NCBI RefSeq assembly: GCF_022682495.2
Contig: NC_071398.1
Coordinates: 94,639,705-94,703,704, forward strand
From: Desmodus rotundus
Taxonomy: Eukaryota > Chordata > Mammalia > Chiroptera > Phyllostomidae
DNA: 64,000 nt
Reading direction: 5' to 3'
This document shows, piece by piece, positions 21,079 through 32,517 of this stretch. The position numbers and the translations under genes are program-made. The notes under the pieces are model-generated. The model saw only the letters and a program-made list of their open reading frames with translations, made no database searches and was not told the origin of the DNA. Numbering within the stretch: the first letter of the stretch is position 1; every line of letters begins with the position of its first letter.

Positions 21079-21790
21079 ATGATGAGACAAGGAAACATAT
21101 CCCAAATGAAAGAACAGGAGAAATCTCCAGATAAAGAACTAAATGAAATGGAAGCAAGCAATCTACCAGATGCAGAGTTCAAAACACTGGTTCTAAGGAT
21201 GTTCAAGGAACTTAGTGAGACCTTCAACGAAGAGATAGGAAACGTAAAAAAGGACACAGTAATCATAAAATGAGCCAGTCAGAAATGAAAAATACATTAA
21301 GTGAAATGAGGAATGCACTAAAAGTTATCAACAGCAGATTAGATGAAGCAATCAAATCAGCTATTTGGAAGGCAAGGTAGCAGAAAACACCCAATCAGAA
21401 CAGCAAAAAGAAAGAAAGAATTTTTAAAAACGAGACTAGTTTAAACCTCTGGGATAATATCAAGCATAACAAGATTTGCATCATAGGGGCACCAGAAGGA
21501 GAATAGAGAGAGCCAGGGATTGAAAACCTATTTGTAGAAATAAAGATGAAAAACTTCCCTAACTTGGTGAAGGAAAAAGACATACAGGTCCAGGAGGAAC
21601 AGGGAGTCCCCAACTAGATGAACCCAGAGAGGCCCACGCCAAGACACCTCACAATTAAAATGACAAAGGTTAAACAGAGAGAGAGAATCTTTAAAGCAGC
21701 AAGAGAAAGACAGTCACCTATGAGAAAGCGCCCATATTGCTGTCATGTGCTTTCTCGACACACACTTTGTAGGCCAGAGGGATTGGCATG
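21079..21790 (+). pseudogene. L1 ORF1 remnant
   Basis: L1 ORF1 encodes an RNA-binding chaperone with a coiled coil and an RRM. The frame at 21079 reads MMRQGNISQMKEQEKSPDKE and then MEASNLPDAEFKTLVLRMFK, a recognisable ORF1 N-terminal region, and stops at 21271-21273. Later text (TGGGATAATATCAAGCATAA near 21451-21470, GGGGCACCAGAAGGAGAATA near 21487-21506, CCAAGACACCTCACAATTAA near 21639-21658) continues ORF1 in broken frames. It ends near 21790 at GGCCAGAGGGATTGGCATG, close to the ORF1 end, where the 3' UTR follows at once. Confidence 0.85.
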
Positions 21791-21930
21791 ATAACTATGC
21801 ATGGTGCTAGCTGGGAACTAGAGTTATTGGGGAATCTTTTCCTAAATTATATAGTTGTCTATGTTGTATACCTGAACAATACAGGTCTTGGCATGTGGTG
21901 AACCCTAAATAAATCTCAATCTTACTACTA
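21791..21930 (+). mobile_element. L1 3' UTR joined directly to ORF1
   Basis: ATAACTATGCATGGTGCTAG (21791-21810), TGGGAACTAGAGTTATTGGG and TGTTGTATACCTGAACAATA near 21863-21882 match the L1 3' UTR, comparable to 8070-8200. The ORF2 region that should lie in between, about 4 kb, is missing. So the copy has both L1 ends but no reverse transcriptase or endonuclease. Confidence 0.7.
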
Positions 21931-22679
21931 CTGCTAAGTGGTTGTGGGCACTAATTTTGAGTTTCTACATAACCCAGAGTCACTTCAGAGATACTGAGAG
22001 CAGTTTCTGGAACTCATTTCACACAAGTGCACGGTAAAGGAAAAGTGAGCATGTAGAAAGAAATGTGTATGGGCACACATGTGACTTCTGAGAGAAGATT
22101 GTCACAGCACGCACTCCAGCCCGATGGAGATTCAATGGACCCAAGTCTGTCTGAGTCCAGCAAAGCCCAGGAACCTAGCAGTGTGAAGTTATGGGCCCTT
22201 AGAGTCTTGCTTTCCCTGAGTCACGTTGGGGCCAGTTTTGAAGCAGCTCCCCGACGGGCTGTGGAGTACCAGAACTGTGATCTGCGCTCAGAGGTGGGGC
22301 CGAGGTTGCTTGCCCCAGAGCTATTCCAGGGAGCAGGGGACTCTGGGACCACCCAGAGGGCCTTTCAAGAGCTGTTGACAGGAGCAACTGGGAGTTACCT
22401 TGGCCAGCAGAAAATGCTGCTGGGAGTCCTGGCATGCAGCAGCATCCAGAGGAGCAGTCACCAGGAGCTGGGGCCACTGGCTTCCCCTGTCCCTGAGGGC
22501 CATGAGCCACAAAAGCTGGAGCCATCAATAGCAATTTCTAACCGACATTGCTAGAAACTGCCAATGGAACAATTCATCATCATTCAAAGCAGCAGACCCT
22601 TGGTCGGAACTGGGAGACCTTATTGCTCAGACGTTTCTGGCCCTCCTCCCTGTCAGTTCAGGGGATCAAAGTGCTGATC
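21931..22679. other. Unclassified, with a 163-residue open frame
   Basis: An open frame at 22063-22554 on the plus strand has no recognisable domain, and a 111-residue frame runs opposite it (22199-22534). No promoter, splice site or repeat identity could be established. Local GC is higher than the neighbours, which makes long chance frames likely. Confidence 0.35.
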
Positions 22680-22875
22680 ATCGAACAGCAAACTTGAGAG
22701 GGAACAGCATGTGCTTGGAATCAAAAGACCTGGACTTGAGTTCTGGATTTTCCATTCTGTGACCTTGGGTAAGTCCCTCAATCCTCTGAGCTTCAGAGGA
22801 TGTAATAAGCTAATATATATGAAAATGCTTTATAACATATAAAGTATCAGGGAAATGAAAGATAGTGTTATCATT
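22680..22875 (+). mobile_element. MIR
   Basis: TGTGCTTGGAATCAAAAGAC near 22709-22728, CTGTGACCTTGGGTAAGTCC near 22756-22775 and CTCAATCCTCTGAGCTTCAG near 22776-22795 give the MIR core in order, with a TAACATATAAAGTATCAGGG stretch and a TTATCATTATTTTT end. Confidence 0.75.
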
Positions 22876-23984
22876 ATTTTTTTCAGCATATTCCTCAATG
22901 AAGAGCAAAATGAACAATTTTGCACTGAGAACCTGAAGGTAATATAACCCCAGAAAATCTGAGTGGGGGCTCAAGCCAGTTTCTGAAACCTTTAACTGAA
23001 ACATAGCTAAAAGGATGAGGTTTGGAGAATGAGAGTCTCACTAATGAACAGGATCGGATTCAAATTTGTGATCTCCAGTTCTTGGGCCTCTGCAAAGATG
23101 TGGTACAAGTTTTCAGCTGCTTAATGTTCTTGAAATCCCGTTTTGCTTCAAACGAAAAGCCACCTGCAAGTTTCCTGAAGAGGGTTTTTGAGGGAAAATT
23201 TAAGCATAACGCATCTGTGGCTGATCTGCCCGTATAGTCCCTCCCAGAGTTCCTTAGGAAAACCAGAAGGCAGCAATCTCGCAGCCATTGGGAGAGAGGG
23301 ACTCATGGCAAGACACAATCACCGCGGCGGTGTTGAGTCGGGCAGGATGCCCCGGCTCCACACAGACTCGCCCTGTGAGGTGGCCGTGCTCCCTGCCCCC
23401 ACCACCGGTCCGGAGGGCCCCTGCTCACGTGCTAGGGGCCGCACTACCTCCGTGCCTCCCTTGCCGTGGGCACTGTCTCCTGTTTTGGCAAGGAGCGGTG
23501 CTTCTGACAGACTGCATCTGCCTCTCCAGTCTAAGTTTCCCCTGCACTGACATCTGGGATTTGAAACTGTTCAATCCACTGTCAACAGAGCCTTCCTTTA
23601 AAAAAAAAAAAAAAGAAGAAAGAAAGAAGGAAAGAAAGAAAACAGTCAAGACGTGAAAGAACCCAAACACTATGTAAAATGAAACAGAGAAACACCATCC
23701 CTTTTGTCTTGTTTTTTAAAATAGAGCTTTCCATCCCCCATGTGTTTATTCTATAATTAGAAAGGGTATTACGATCACCCTCTAAAAATCCTGTTTTTGT
23801 AATACTGAATTTACCATATGATATTAATTTGGGGAAAGCAGAAAACAGGAAAGCAACTCCAGCACAAAGAGTTCTGCAATGCAGTACTATGGAGTTTCAG
23901 AGGCAAGAGGAATAACTGAAAAAATAGTTTATTGATGTTTTTAGGCATGAAAGTGATCAAATTGTGTAGTTCAAGTCCATGTTG
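22876..23984. other. No gene recognised
   Basis: A GC-rich patch at 23320-23520 has two overlapping plus-strand frames (120 and 122 residues) reading different proteins, with no domain. The GA-rich tract at 23599-23642 is listed separately. Confidence 0.45.
23599..23642 (+). repeat. Polypurine A/GA tract
   Basis: An A-run followed by GAAGAAAGAAAGAAGG-type repeats. This looks like the aged polyA tail of a retroelement or a simple GAAA microsatellite. It inflates the Lys-rich end of the overlapping frame. Confidence 0.85.
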
Positions 23985-24810
23985 ACACCTGCCTGGACTA
24001 TTGCAATAGACTGAATTGCTTATCCTACTTCCCAATTTTCTCTTCTCTGATTGAGTCTCCAGAAATTGTTGTCCTGAATCTCCCTCTGATCATGCCCTTG
24101 GTCTGGTCAGAAGGTTCAGTAGACCCTCACCACCTACAGAACTAAGGACTGCTCCCAAAGTCAGTATCCAAGGCTCCCTCCATCATTTTCTCCAGAGATG
24201 GCACTGTCTCCCCTCGGAGGTTTTTGAAAATGTTGGGGGAATTCTTCTCAGTGACCCAAATGACATAGAACAATAGTGGCTTTTAGAAGACTGGGACCAG
24301 GGATCCACACTCCCCGAGACAACAATGAACCATCCTCCCCAAAACACTGATAGCATACCACCCACTGAGAAACTCTGATCCTAACTTTTCAACTTGTCCT
24401 AACTTTACTTTCTACTTCTTCTGTCATACCCCACATCTCAGCCACCCTGACTAGTCCCATTTCTAACCTCAGAGGCTGTGTTCACACCAGTCTCTAGTCT
24501 GAGATGTCTTTCCCAGCCCACTGATCCTTGACACCCACTGTCCTTCAAAACCCAGAATTACTATCCTTAGCCTCCAATCGGCATCAATTTCTCCCAATTC
24601 TGTGGTCCCACATGACTTTTGCCTCTGCTTTAGCACATTGGTTCTGCCTTATATTATTGCCATTCTATTACTCTTATCTTCACTACCAAAGAATGCATTC
24701 CTTGAGGATAGAAACTGCTTTATACAGCTTTATATACCTCAAACACTGGGCATTCACTTAGTACCTTAGTGCCTGGTACTTAGTAGACTGATTGAATTTA
24801 ATTGAATTAA
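23985..24810 (+). mobile_element. L2 LINE 3' region
   Basis: CCTGGACTATTGCAATAGAC near 23993-24012 is the conserved L2 opening of this part. It is followed by CTCTGATCATGCCCTTGGTC near 24084-24103, CATGACTTTTGCCTCTGCTT near 24611-24630, and the end ATTCCTTGAGGATAGAAACT near 24697-24716 with TGCCTGGTACTTAGTAGACT near 24770-24789. No protein can be read from it. Confidence 0.75.
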
Positions 24811-25989
24811 ACTCATTATTTTTAAATGGTTTTTTTCTGTCAAATGTATGTAAGGATATTCTAATTTTAAAAAATCACTAGTAGATTTAATATGTAAAGT
24901 CTCAGCAATTCTTCACGGGCAGAAATCGGTTTAAGTAAATTGAAAAAAAAAAAAAAAGGCTGGATTTCTGCCCCTGTAACTTAGGGTTAAATCCTTAAAA
25001 AAAAAAAAAAAAAAAAACCAGCTAAAAGGAGTTAGTCTTCCAAAAGTCACAAGGAAAAGGAAAATGTAATTTTTTGGTGTTACCCGGTGAGATCTTTGTG
25101 TACACATAACTCCCCAAATGACTAAACTTTACAAATTTCAACTGACTTCAATTCAACTTTCCAAAAAAAAATTTTTTTTAAGTCACCTTTGGACTGGGAT
25201 GAAACATGGAAAATTTCAACTCAAAATAAGATTTTTTTTTTTCTAGGAAGCTGTGAGCAAACGAAAACAAGATTTGGCGGGAGCATTCTACCACCTCCAC
25301 CATAGGACGGGTCACTGCCAGCGCCACACTTGTTGATGTGACATCTGGCAAAAGGCCTGATGTAGAAATACAGTCTGTGACTTTATTTCGCTGGACATTT
25401 CATCTGTGAAGATTTTCTTTTCCAGTTACAAAGTCCTCCCAAGAGGGACATAGCTGCTTTTTGGAAACCTGGGAACTGTTGGCAAGCCTTGCCCTGTTTA
25501 CCATGGAAACTTGTACTTGGATAGAATTACAGTGTATGACCTGGTACTAGCATAGATGAATGTTTGATGCCTGCTATTTTCTCTTCATGTTGATTTGGAA
25601 ATTATAAATCACAGAACCAGATCAAATAACTTTGATCTTTCCAGTTCATTTGTCCATTGTGGCCTATGGTCATACCTGAAAACACACTGGCAGATAACAA
25701 CATCTTATGATAAAATGTATGAGTTTGGTTCTGACTAATCTGCATAGGGTTGCCTTAAAAAGGAGCAGACTAATTGTAAGCATGGATGATTTAATATCTG
25801 CTTATCTGTTGTTCTTTCTTAGAGAATTCTAAATATCATATAGCTTCAAAATTGCATTGACAGCTTTTTTTTTTTTAACAAGAAAGAAAGAAATTAACTC
25901 TGACTGCAAGCAGATATTATCCACTTTCCTCTAAATAACTGTTTAAAGCATTCATCTGGCCCAGGATTGTGTAAGAGATTTGTTTTTAT
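24811..25989. other. AT-rich, no gene recognised; two close A-runs
   Basis: A-runs of 15 at 24943-24957 and 21 at 24997-25017 lie 39 bp apart, and T/A runs follow near 25165-25240. No open frame of note. Confidence 0.5.
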
Positions 25990-26660
25990 GTCTTTGACAA
26001 ATAGTTAACTGTCTAGTTCAGAACCTCATTACTTGGTGCCTGGATTATTGCAATAGTTTCTAACTTGATCCCAGACCATGATTTACCCACCCGATCCTCA
26101 ATCCACTTGCCACACTTCTTCCTACTGGTACTGTCATTCAAAAAAATGGGTCTGATCACCCCGATCCAATGGTTACAATCCTTCAAAAGTTTTAGAAGAG
26201 CTTTTAGGAGAGAGGGCCAAATTACTGTGACATGCAAAGTTTTATCCTGGCCTGCCTTTTGCTTCTCACTTTCACTGTGTATTCCACTGTGCCCCGTGTC
26301 ACTCCGTAAGTTATCACTCATTTGTGCTGCTTTGCCTTAGAGCTAGCCGTTCCTGTGCAAATAACGTCACCTTTAAAGTTCCCTGCCCTGCCCACGGCTT
26401 GCTCCTATTCACCTTTCAGCTGGTGTGCCACTTTCTCCAGAAACCAAGCCAAAGTTTCTCATCTAGAAAAGGTGGCCCCCTCAAGTGTGCCTGTAGCCTT
26501 GCATTAGGAGGCAGCTATCCTACAGCACTGCATTTGAATAGCATGGAAGTTCCAAGAGACCAGATTTTATCCAGAGCCTAACAAATACTCTGGCATGCAG
26601 AAGGTGCTCAGTGAAAAGTGGTCAAATTATAGGCGAGCAATAGGATGAGTGAAGGAACAA
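25990..26660 (+). mobile_element. L2 LINE 3' region, second copy
   Basis: GCCTGGATTATTGCAATAGT near 26038-26057, CAATCCACTTGCCACACTTC near 26099-26118, GGGTCTGATCACCCCGATCC near 26147-26166 and TCCTGGCCTGCCTTTTGCTT near 26246-26265 follow the L2 order. The end is near GTGCTCAGTGAAAAGTGGTC. It starts at the same consensus position as the copy at 23985. The overlapping frames at 26065-26581 are not genes. Confidence 0.75.
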
Positions 26661-26859
26661 AAGTTGTATGTGTACGTTGCACTTGTTTTTCTGGTTATAC
26701 TTCTAGACACTGATCTTCCTGGATTTGCCATTTGGAAAAGATCTCAGGAATTCTTTTTTCTTTTTCCCTTTCTATCGTTTTGAGAAAACAAAGTAGACTT
26801 AAGAACCAAGTTGAACACAAAGAAAGTCTAGACAAGCAGAAAAGAGCTGGAAAGGCCCT

Positions 26860-27655
26860 TTCCGTGCCTAGCATGCCATGGCTCGTGGTGCCAAGAAGCG
26901 TCTGAAGCAGGCGGCAGCTCCAAAGCATTGGATGCCGATAAACTGCCTGGTGTGTTTGCTTCCCGGCCACCTACCGGCCCCCAGAGGCTGAGAGGATGTC
27001 TCCCTGTCATCATTTTCTGAACAGACTTACTCACACTAGGACAAGAGATGGAGTAAAGATCTGCCTCCCGCAGTGCATTAAGATTGACGGCAGGGTTCAA
27101 ACGGACACAGCCTACCCTGTGTTTTAACAGATATCATCAGCATTGACAAGACCAAAGAGAGTTTCAGTCTCTTCTGTGACGCTAAAGGCAGCTCTGCCTT
27201 TCATCGTACTACACCTGAGGAAGCCAAGTACAGGTAGTGCAACGTGAGAGGGGTCTTCAAGGGCACAAAAGGGATCCCTCATCAGGTGAGCCACGATGTC
27301 ACTCCAGCTGCCACCCTGATCCCCCTCAGCGAGGGGAAGACACCATTCAGACTGACTTGACGACAGGCAAGGTTACTGATTTCACTGGGAGCCTACGTGT
27401 GGTTGCTGGAGGTGCTACCTGGGGAAGAATTGGTATGATCACCAACAGAGACTTCCTGGTTCTTTCCATGGGTTCATGCAGAAGACGGCAAAGGCAACAA
27501 ACCCTGGATTTCGATTCCTGGAGGAAAAGGGATCCAGTTCATCATTGCTAAGGAGAGAGACAAGAGACTGGCCACCTAACAGAGAGGGGGTGAATGGAGC
27601 TCTGGGTGACATGATTGGTAGGGTCCTTGTACTTAATTAAAGACAACATGGCATG
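26860..27655 (+). pseudogene. RPS4X: Processed pseudogene of ribosomal protein S4 (X-linked type)
   Basis: RPS4X is a component of the 40S subunit. A start codon at 26878 opens MARGAKKRLKQAAAPKHWM, matching the N-terminus of eS4, after a CCCTTTCCGTGCCTAGC leader. Later matches are CATTAAGATTGACGGCAGGG (near 27076-27095), ATCATCAGCATTGACAAGAC (near 27132-27151) and CATCGTACTACACCTGAGGA (near 27202-27221). Near the end lies GAGAGAGACAAGAGACTGGC, then a 3' UTR with CTGGGTGACATG and CTTGTACTTAATTAAAGACA. No introns. A frameshift comes soon after codon 19, TAG at 27235-27237 replaces Leu after KYR, and small deletions remove parts of the C-terminal half. Not functional. The tail is interrupted by a SINE. 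Confidence 0.92.
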
Positions 27656-27869
27656 ATTTTTTTTTTTAGATTTTATTTATTTATTTTTAGAGAGAGGGGA
27701 AGGAAAGGAGAAAGAGAGGGAGAGAAATATCAATGTGTGGTTGCCCCTTGCGTGTCCCCTACTGGGGACCTGGCCTGCAACCCAGGCATGTGCCCTGACT
27801 GGGAATTGAAGAGGTGACCCTTTGCTTTGCAGGCCAGCACTCAGTCCACTGAGCCACACCAGCCAGGGC
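27656..27869 (-). mobile_element. VES-type bat SINE in the RPS4X pseudogene tail
   Basis: Minus-strand head gccctggctggtgtggctc ends at 27869 on the plus strand. The T-run at 27657-27667 is its reversed tail. Flanking copies of aacatggcatgattttt (from 27645) and aacatggcatcattttt (27870-27886) differ at one position. This is a clear TSD and shows the SINE entered after the pseudogene. Confidence 0.93.
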
Positions 27870-27886
27870 AACATGGCATCATTTTT

Positions 27887-28675
27887 ATAAAAGTAAAACA
27901 CAAAAAGAATTGAAGAATGGCACAAATCATTTAAGAACTAAATATTAATTATTTATGCAGTCATCATTCAAATAATTTTCTGACCCTTTGCACTGTGTAC
28001 ATTTTATTGACCAGCCCAGAGCAACTAAAATAAAAATGCCAACCCCAGTTTGTGACCAATAAGCTACTCCACTTATCCCACAGACATTGGTAATTTTCAG
28101 GATAAAATCATCTTAAATTTATGTAAATGCAAAAGGATTAACATAAGTGATCTTCTTTAGCACTTTTTGTTAAGAAGTAGGTTATTAACTTGAAGCAGCA
28201 ATAGGGTTTACAGTTCCCCGTCAGATTTAAAACAATCTGCTTGAGGGATTTGTGACTTTTCCTGCATTTGCGTGGACAGTTCAAAGAGCCCGGTCTTTAA
28301 TTCTAATGACAATAAATCCAGGTCCAGTCTAGAACTTGTACTTCCTAGCATCCTCCACCCAGGTTCCAAGGAATCAAAGCAATGTTTGAAATCAGCCTTC
28401 TATGCAGAAAAAATAAAGTCTACAGGGTGTGGTATGAAGTACAGCAGATACATCCCTCCCTGACCCCTACTCTTACTGGTCAATGTCTGAAACTATTTTA
28501 AGAAACAGAAACACACAATAAAAGAAAATAAGGCTTAAGATGTCAAAGGCAGATTTACACTGCCTTTTATATTTCCCTTTTTGCCTTCTGTGTCAGGAAG
28601 CTCAAGAATTTACTGTTCAATTGTAGTAAAACTTTTCTAATTTCTGCTTCAGTCAGAAATTTCATCCTTTTTTCT
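27887..28675. other. No gene recognised
   Basis: AT-rich single-copy-looking DNA. The 63-residue frame at 28272-28463 has no domain. Confidence 0.5.
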
Positions 28676-29094
28676 GGATTTTATGAATGTTTGTGCCCCT
28701 CCCCCCAAATTCATTTATTGAAGCCCTAATTCCCAGTGTGGCTGTATTTGGAGAAGGGGGCCTCCAAGGAGGAAATGAAGGTTACATGAGGTCATAAGGG
28801 TGATTCCCTGGTCCAACAGGATTAGTGTTCTTACAAGAAGAGACACCAGAGAGCTGGCATACTCCGTTTCTCTCCCCCTGCTTCCTTCCCTCCCTCCCGC
28901 CCTGCACATGCACCATGGAAAGGCCATGTGAGGACATAGTAAGAAGGCAGCCAGGAACTCTCACCAGAAACCAAATCATCTTGAACCTTGATCTTGGACT
29001 TGTGGCCTCCAGAACTATGAGAAAATAATTTCTGTTGTTTAAACCACCCAGTCTACGAGGTCTGTTATGGAAGGCTGAGCTGACGACTAATACA
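28676..29094 (+). mobile_element. Solo LTR, MLT1 type (ERVL-MaLR)
   Basis: Near-complete order of MLT1 motifs: CCCCCCAAATTCATTTATTG (28702-28721), GAAGCCCTAATTCCCAGTGT, ACATGAGGTCATAAGGGTGA near 28784-28803, ATTAGTGTTCTTACAAGAAG near 28822-28841, GCCATGTGAGGACATAG near 28923-28939, CCTTGATCTTGGACTTGTGG near 28986-29005, TTTCTGTTGTTTAAACC and CCCAGTCTACGAGG. No internal ERV sequence adjoins it. Confidence 0.88.
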
Positions 29095-29889
29095 TGATTT
29101 CTGTCTTCTCTTCTTCTCTCTTTACTGCTTACCAGGCGAACAGTCCCTAGGCTCTGGTCACCATGAACTCTATAATAAGAGTTTAATAGTTTCAATGAAT
29201 AGTTTTTGTGCCAAGAAAAAAAATCACTTATTCAGATAGCAAGGATTCTTACTATAGCATATATGCTTAAAACTTTCTCTAAAAATTCTTCCCCTGTGAG
29301 CTAAAAATATTCCTTATGTGCATTGCAGGAAAAATTATGCCACTGGAATATTTGAAATAAGTCCATTTTGACTTTTTTTTAAAGTATAGAAGTAAAGAAA
29401 TGACACATTCATTTATGTAAAATGGTATTTGGTCATTTTTACAAAACAAAAAGTCATCTAAATAGTGGCTTAACCTTGTAGATGCCTGTGTGAACAGGCT
29501 TCGATGAGAGGTAATATTAGTGAAACCCAGGAAAAATAATAAACAAACTCAAATGTGATTTAAAATACTTAATGAGCAACTAAGAAAAACTCTTAAAAAT
29601 CTCCTAGATGAGCTTGTCAAATTAGCCTCCCGGGGCCTTTAAAAACTGAATAAAGTTAAATGACTCAAGTTGTAACAGTCCCCAAATACAGAATGACCAG
29701 GCCCACTTAGCTGTCCAGCATGGATGCAACGGTGCCTCTATACACGGTTCTGGAAAACACCATTGGTCAGAAAAGGGAGCACCAGGTCTCACTAATTTAA
29801 GAATTAAAGTACTTAGCGTTTTCTAGAAAAGCCGAAAAAGAGATCACCAGACCTAGCATTCAGGATGTTTCATGGACGCCCCTGTGCAG
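29095..29889. other. No gene recognised
   Basis: AT-rich single-copy-looking DNA without notable open frames. Confidence 0.5.
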
Positions 29890-30178
29890 ACTTTCCTAGT
29901 TTTCAGTTCCACGATCCTATCACAGACCTTGCTCTGCAGTCAAACTAAACTCCCCCCTGACCACCATGCTCTGTGTTACTCTGCCTGGTTTTCTTCCTAA
30001 AACTTACACCATCCGAAATTACCTAATTGATTTGTCTATTGTCTGTCCCTTACCGCTCAGAATATAAATCTCGTGAGAGCAACGATTTTTCCTTGTTTAG
30101 TGCTGGATCACCAGGGTCTAGGGCAGTGGTTGTCACATAGTAGGTACTTTATAAATATTTGTGGAATGAATGAGTGAC
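29890..30178 (+). mobile_element. L2 LINE 3' end
   Basis: ATATAAATCTCGTGAGAGCA near 30062-30081, TTGTTTAGTGCTGGATCACC near 30094-30113 and CACATAGTAGGTACTTTATA near 30134-30153, followed by ATATTTGTGGAATGAATGAG, are the classic L2 3' terminus. Confidence 0.75.
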
Positions 30179-31859
30179 ATTTCCCACAAACATCTGAACT
30201 TAATTGCCACCGTGCCTGTCGTCTACAGCTTCTTCCAGCTACATTGCCTGTGCTCTCTTTCCTCCATACATCGTTATGGGCCAGTTGAAATTGTACAGCA
30301 TGCAGGCTTAATGTCGGAGTTGCCAACGTACAAGCTTCAGCTCCCTTCACAGAGTGGCAGGTATTTAAGGGATCAGCCTTTGATGGTTTCTGTTCACACT
30401 CACAGACACAAAAGCACGCACATGTACACACACACAAGCGTAGTATCAGTCAGTAAGCACTTATTACATTAATAAATGAAACTAATGTACCATTCACCTT
30501 AGCTAAAAGTTTAACTAGAAAAGTGAACCCATTATTTGGTTAGTGCTGTGAAATAGCAGGAGAACTATATCAATTACATGTGTCCAATCCATACAGAAAC
30601 AGCCGGAGTGGCAAAATTCTGATGTAAATTCAGACCACTGGTTAATAAACCTGGATTTAATTATGTCCTATTAAGGTCATTGGTTTCCTTACTGACTCCT
30701 GAGACAATTCCAGGACTCCCTATGGCGTTCCAATGGGGGTTTGGAAAAAAGAGACGGGAAGAAATAGAAAACAGAATCTTCCTGAACCTGCATAAATCTG
30801 CACGGCCTCCTGTCGGTTGGCTGGTGTCAGGCTGACCCCTGCTCCGCTCTGCCCTGGTGGGAGAATCTGGCTTGAACGGGTCAGTCGTGATTTACACAGG
30901 CAGAAACAGAAGTAAGGGCTTGCGTTCATCCCCGAACTCAAGGGCCTCAGTCCCAGGTCAGTCGTTCCAGTCCCACTCATTTTTTCAACCACCGAGTCCC
31001 TGTTCTCTTCCCCCAGCAGTCAGTTCTTCTTTCAACTGTACTCTAAACAAGAATTCTCATGACTTGTAATGACAGTGGGTTCTCTGACTGTAAACAATTA
31101 TCAGTGTTTAACCCCATTCTTTTTCTCTACTTCTGTACTCAGTCTTTGCCTTATAACATACAAGTTTGTCCTTTTCATTTCGAGTTGCTATGTAATATCT
31201 CTGGCTGAGTCTAGAAGTGAATGAAATCTATGGATGCTAGCTCAGTTGGTGTTTTGGTTTTTTGACAAATGTGAACAGCGAATTCCAATTGGCCCTGAGT
31301 CCCAAAGTCCATTTTGTGATACCTAGGTTGTGATACCTTAAAAAGTACTATAAAATTTTTTAAACTAAATTAATTGTGATTTACCTTTAAATTTCTGAAA
31401 TAAATATGGGGCAATAAAATTCCTTGACACAAAACATCACAAAAGTTGTTGGATCACCAGATTAGCAACTGTTGTTCCCAGAGACAGGCCTAGCCCATTT
31501 CATGAATATTTTTCGGATACTTACCACAAAGTTTAGATACTTTGTAATGATAATACATGAATCATGTTTCCTGCATTTAAAATCTTTGTATTTTAAACTT
31601 TACTATCCCTCTATAAGCCCTTGGAGTGAGAGCGCTGATGGTGTGTGGGAGGGTTACACAGACAACTATTAGGAGTCGGTCGTGCAAGTGTTACTTCCAG
31701 GCTATAGAGCAGCTTGCTGACATTGGAAGACATGCAAGAGTTGCCCTGTGGTCAATAGAGAGAGATGCATATTCACTGGCCCCAATCCATCCCACTGATG
31801 CTGGTGAGAGTCAAACGTGGCTCACTCACAAGACGGCCTTTGAAGTTGATTGATCCGCT
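30179..31859. other. No gene recognised
   Basis: Short overlapping frames only, the longest 109 residues at 30108-30437 on the minus strand. A CACACACACAC patch near 30426-30437 feeds that frame's Cys/Val-rich start. Confidence 0.5.
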
Positions 31860-32300
31860 CATTTACTGATGGTACATTTACACAATGGAATATCCGCAGC
31901 AGAAAGAAAGAAGGAAGTCCTACTCTTCGCCACAGCATGGATGGAACTGGAGAGTATTCTGCCAAGTGAAATAAGCCAGGCAGTGAAAGACAAATACCAT
32001 AAGATCTCACCTATAAGTGGAACCTAACCAACAAAACAAGCAAGCAAAATATAACCAGACATTGAAATGAAGAACAAACTGACAGTAACCAGAGGGGAGT
32101 GGAGAAGGGAATAATGGGGGGAAGAAGGGGAAGAGTCATCAAGGAACAGGTATAAAAGACCCATGGACAAAGTCAAAGGGGGGAAGGATTGAGAGTGGGA
32201 GTTATGGGTGCATGGGATGGGGGAAAGTGGTGGGGGGAAAATGGAGACAACTGTACTTGAACAAGAATTAAAAAAGTAGATGCTGGGGGAAAAAGAGAAA
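31860..32300 (+). mobile_element. L1 3' end (end of ORF2 and 3' UTR), 5' truncated
   Basis: GGTACATTTACACAATGGAA (31870-31889), GCATGGATGGAACTGGAGAG (31937-31956), AAATAAGCCAGGCAGTGAAA (31969-31988) and TACCATAAGATCTCACCTAT (31996-32015) are the conserved end of L1 ORF2. Then follows a G-rich 3' UTR with AATGGGGGGAAGAAGGGGAA, and CAACTGTACTTGAACAAGAA near 32249-32268. It looks less decayed than the other L1 pieces here, suggesting a younger bat L1. Confidence 0.85.
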
Positions 32301-32517
32301 ATAAAAATATTTAATCATTAAAAAATAAGTATGGTGGTTGAAAACACCCTATGAAGGTTGGGGTGTGAATTCAGAACAAGAGGGGGAGATAAGGAAGAGT
32401 TCATTCTACAGCCTCAGTCCCAACGGCACTGTGCTTGGATCTGGAAAGTATTTGGCTTGAATCAAGTGCACTCAACACAAATAGCATTTGATAGATAATT
32501 TACTTCATAGTATTCAC

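Noticed and set aside
23288..23656. Plus-strand frame with a Lys/Glu-rich end that looks like a charged tail
   Set aside because: The end is translation of an A/GA simple repeat, and an overlapping frame is equally open.
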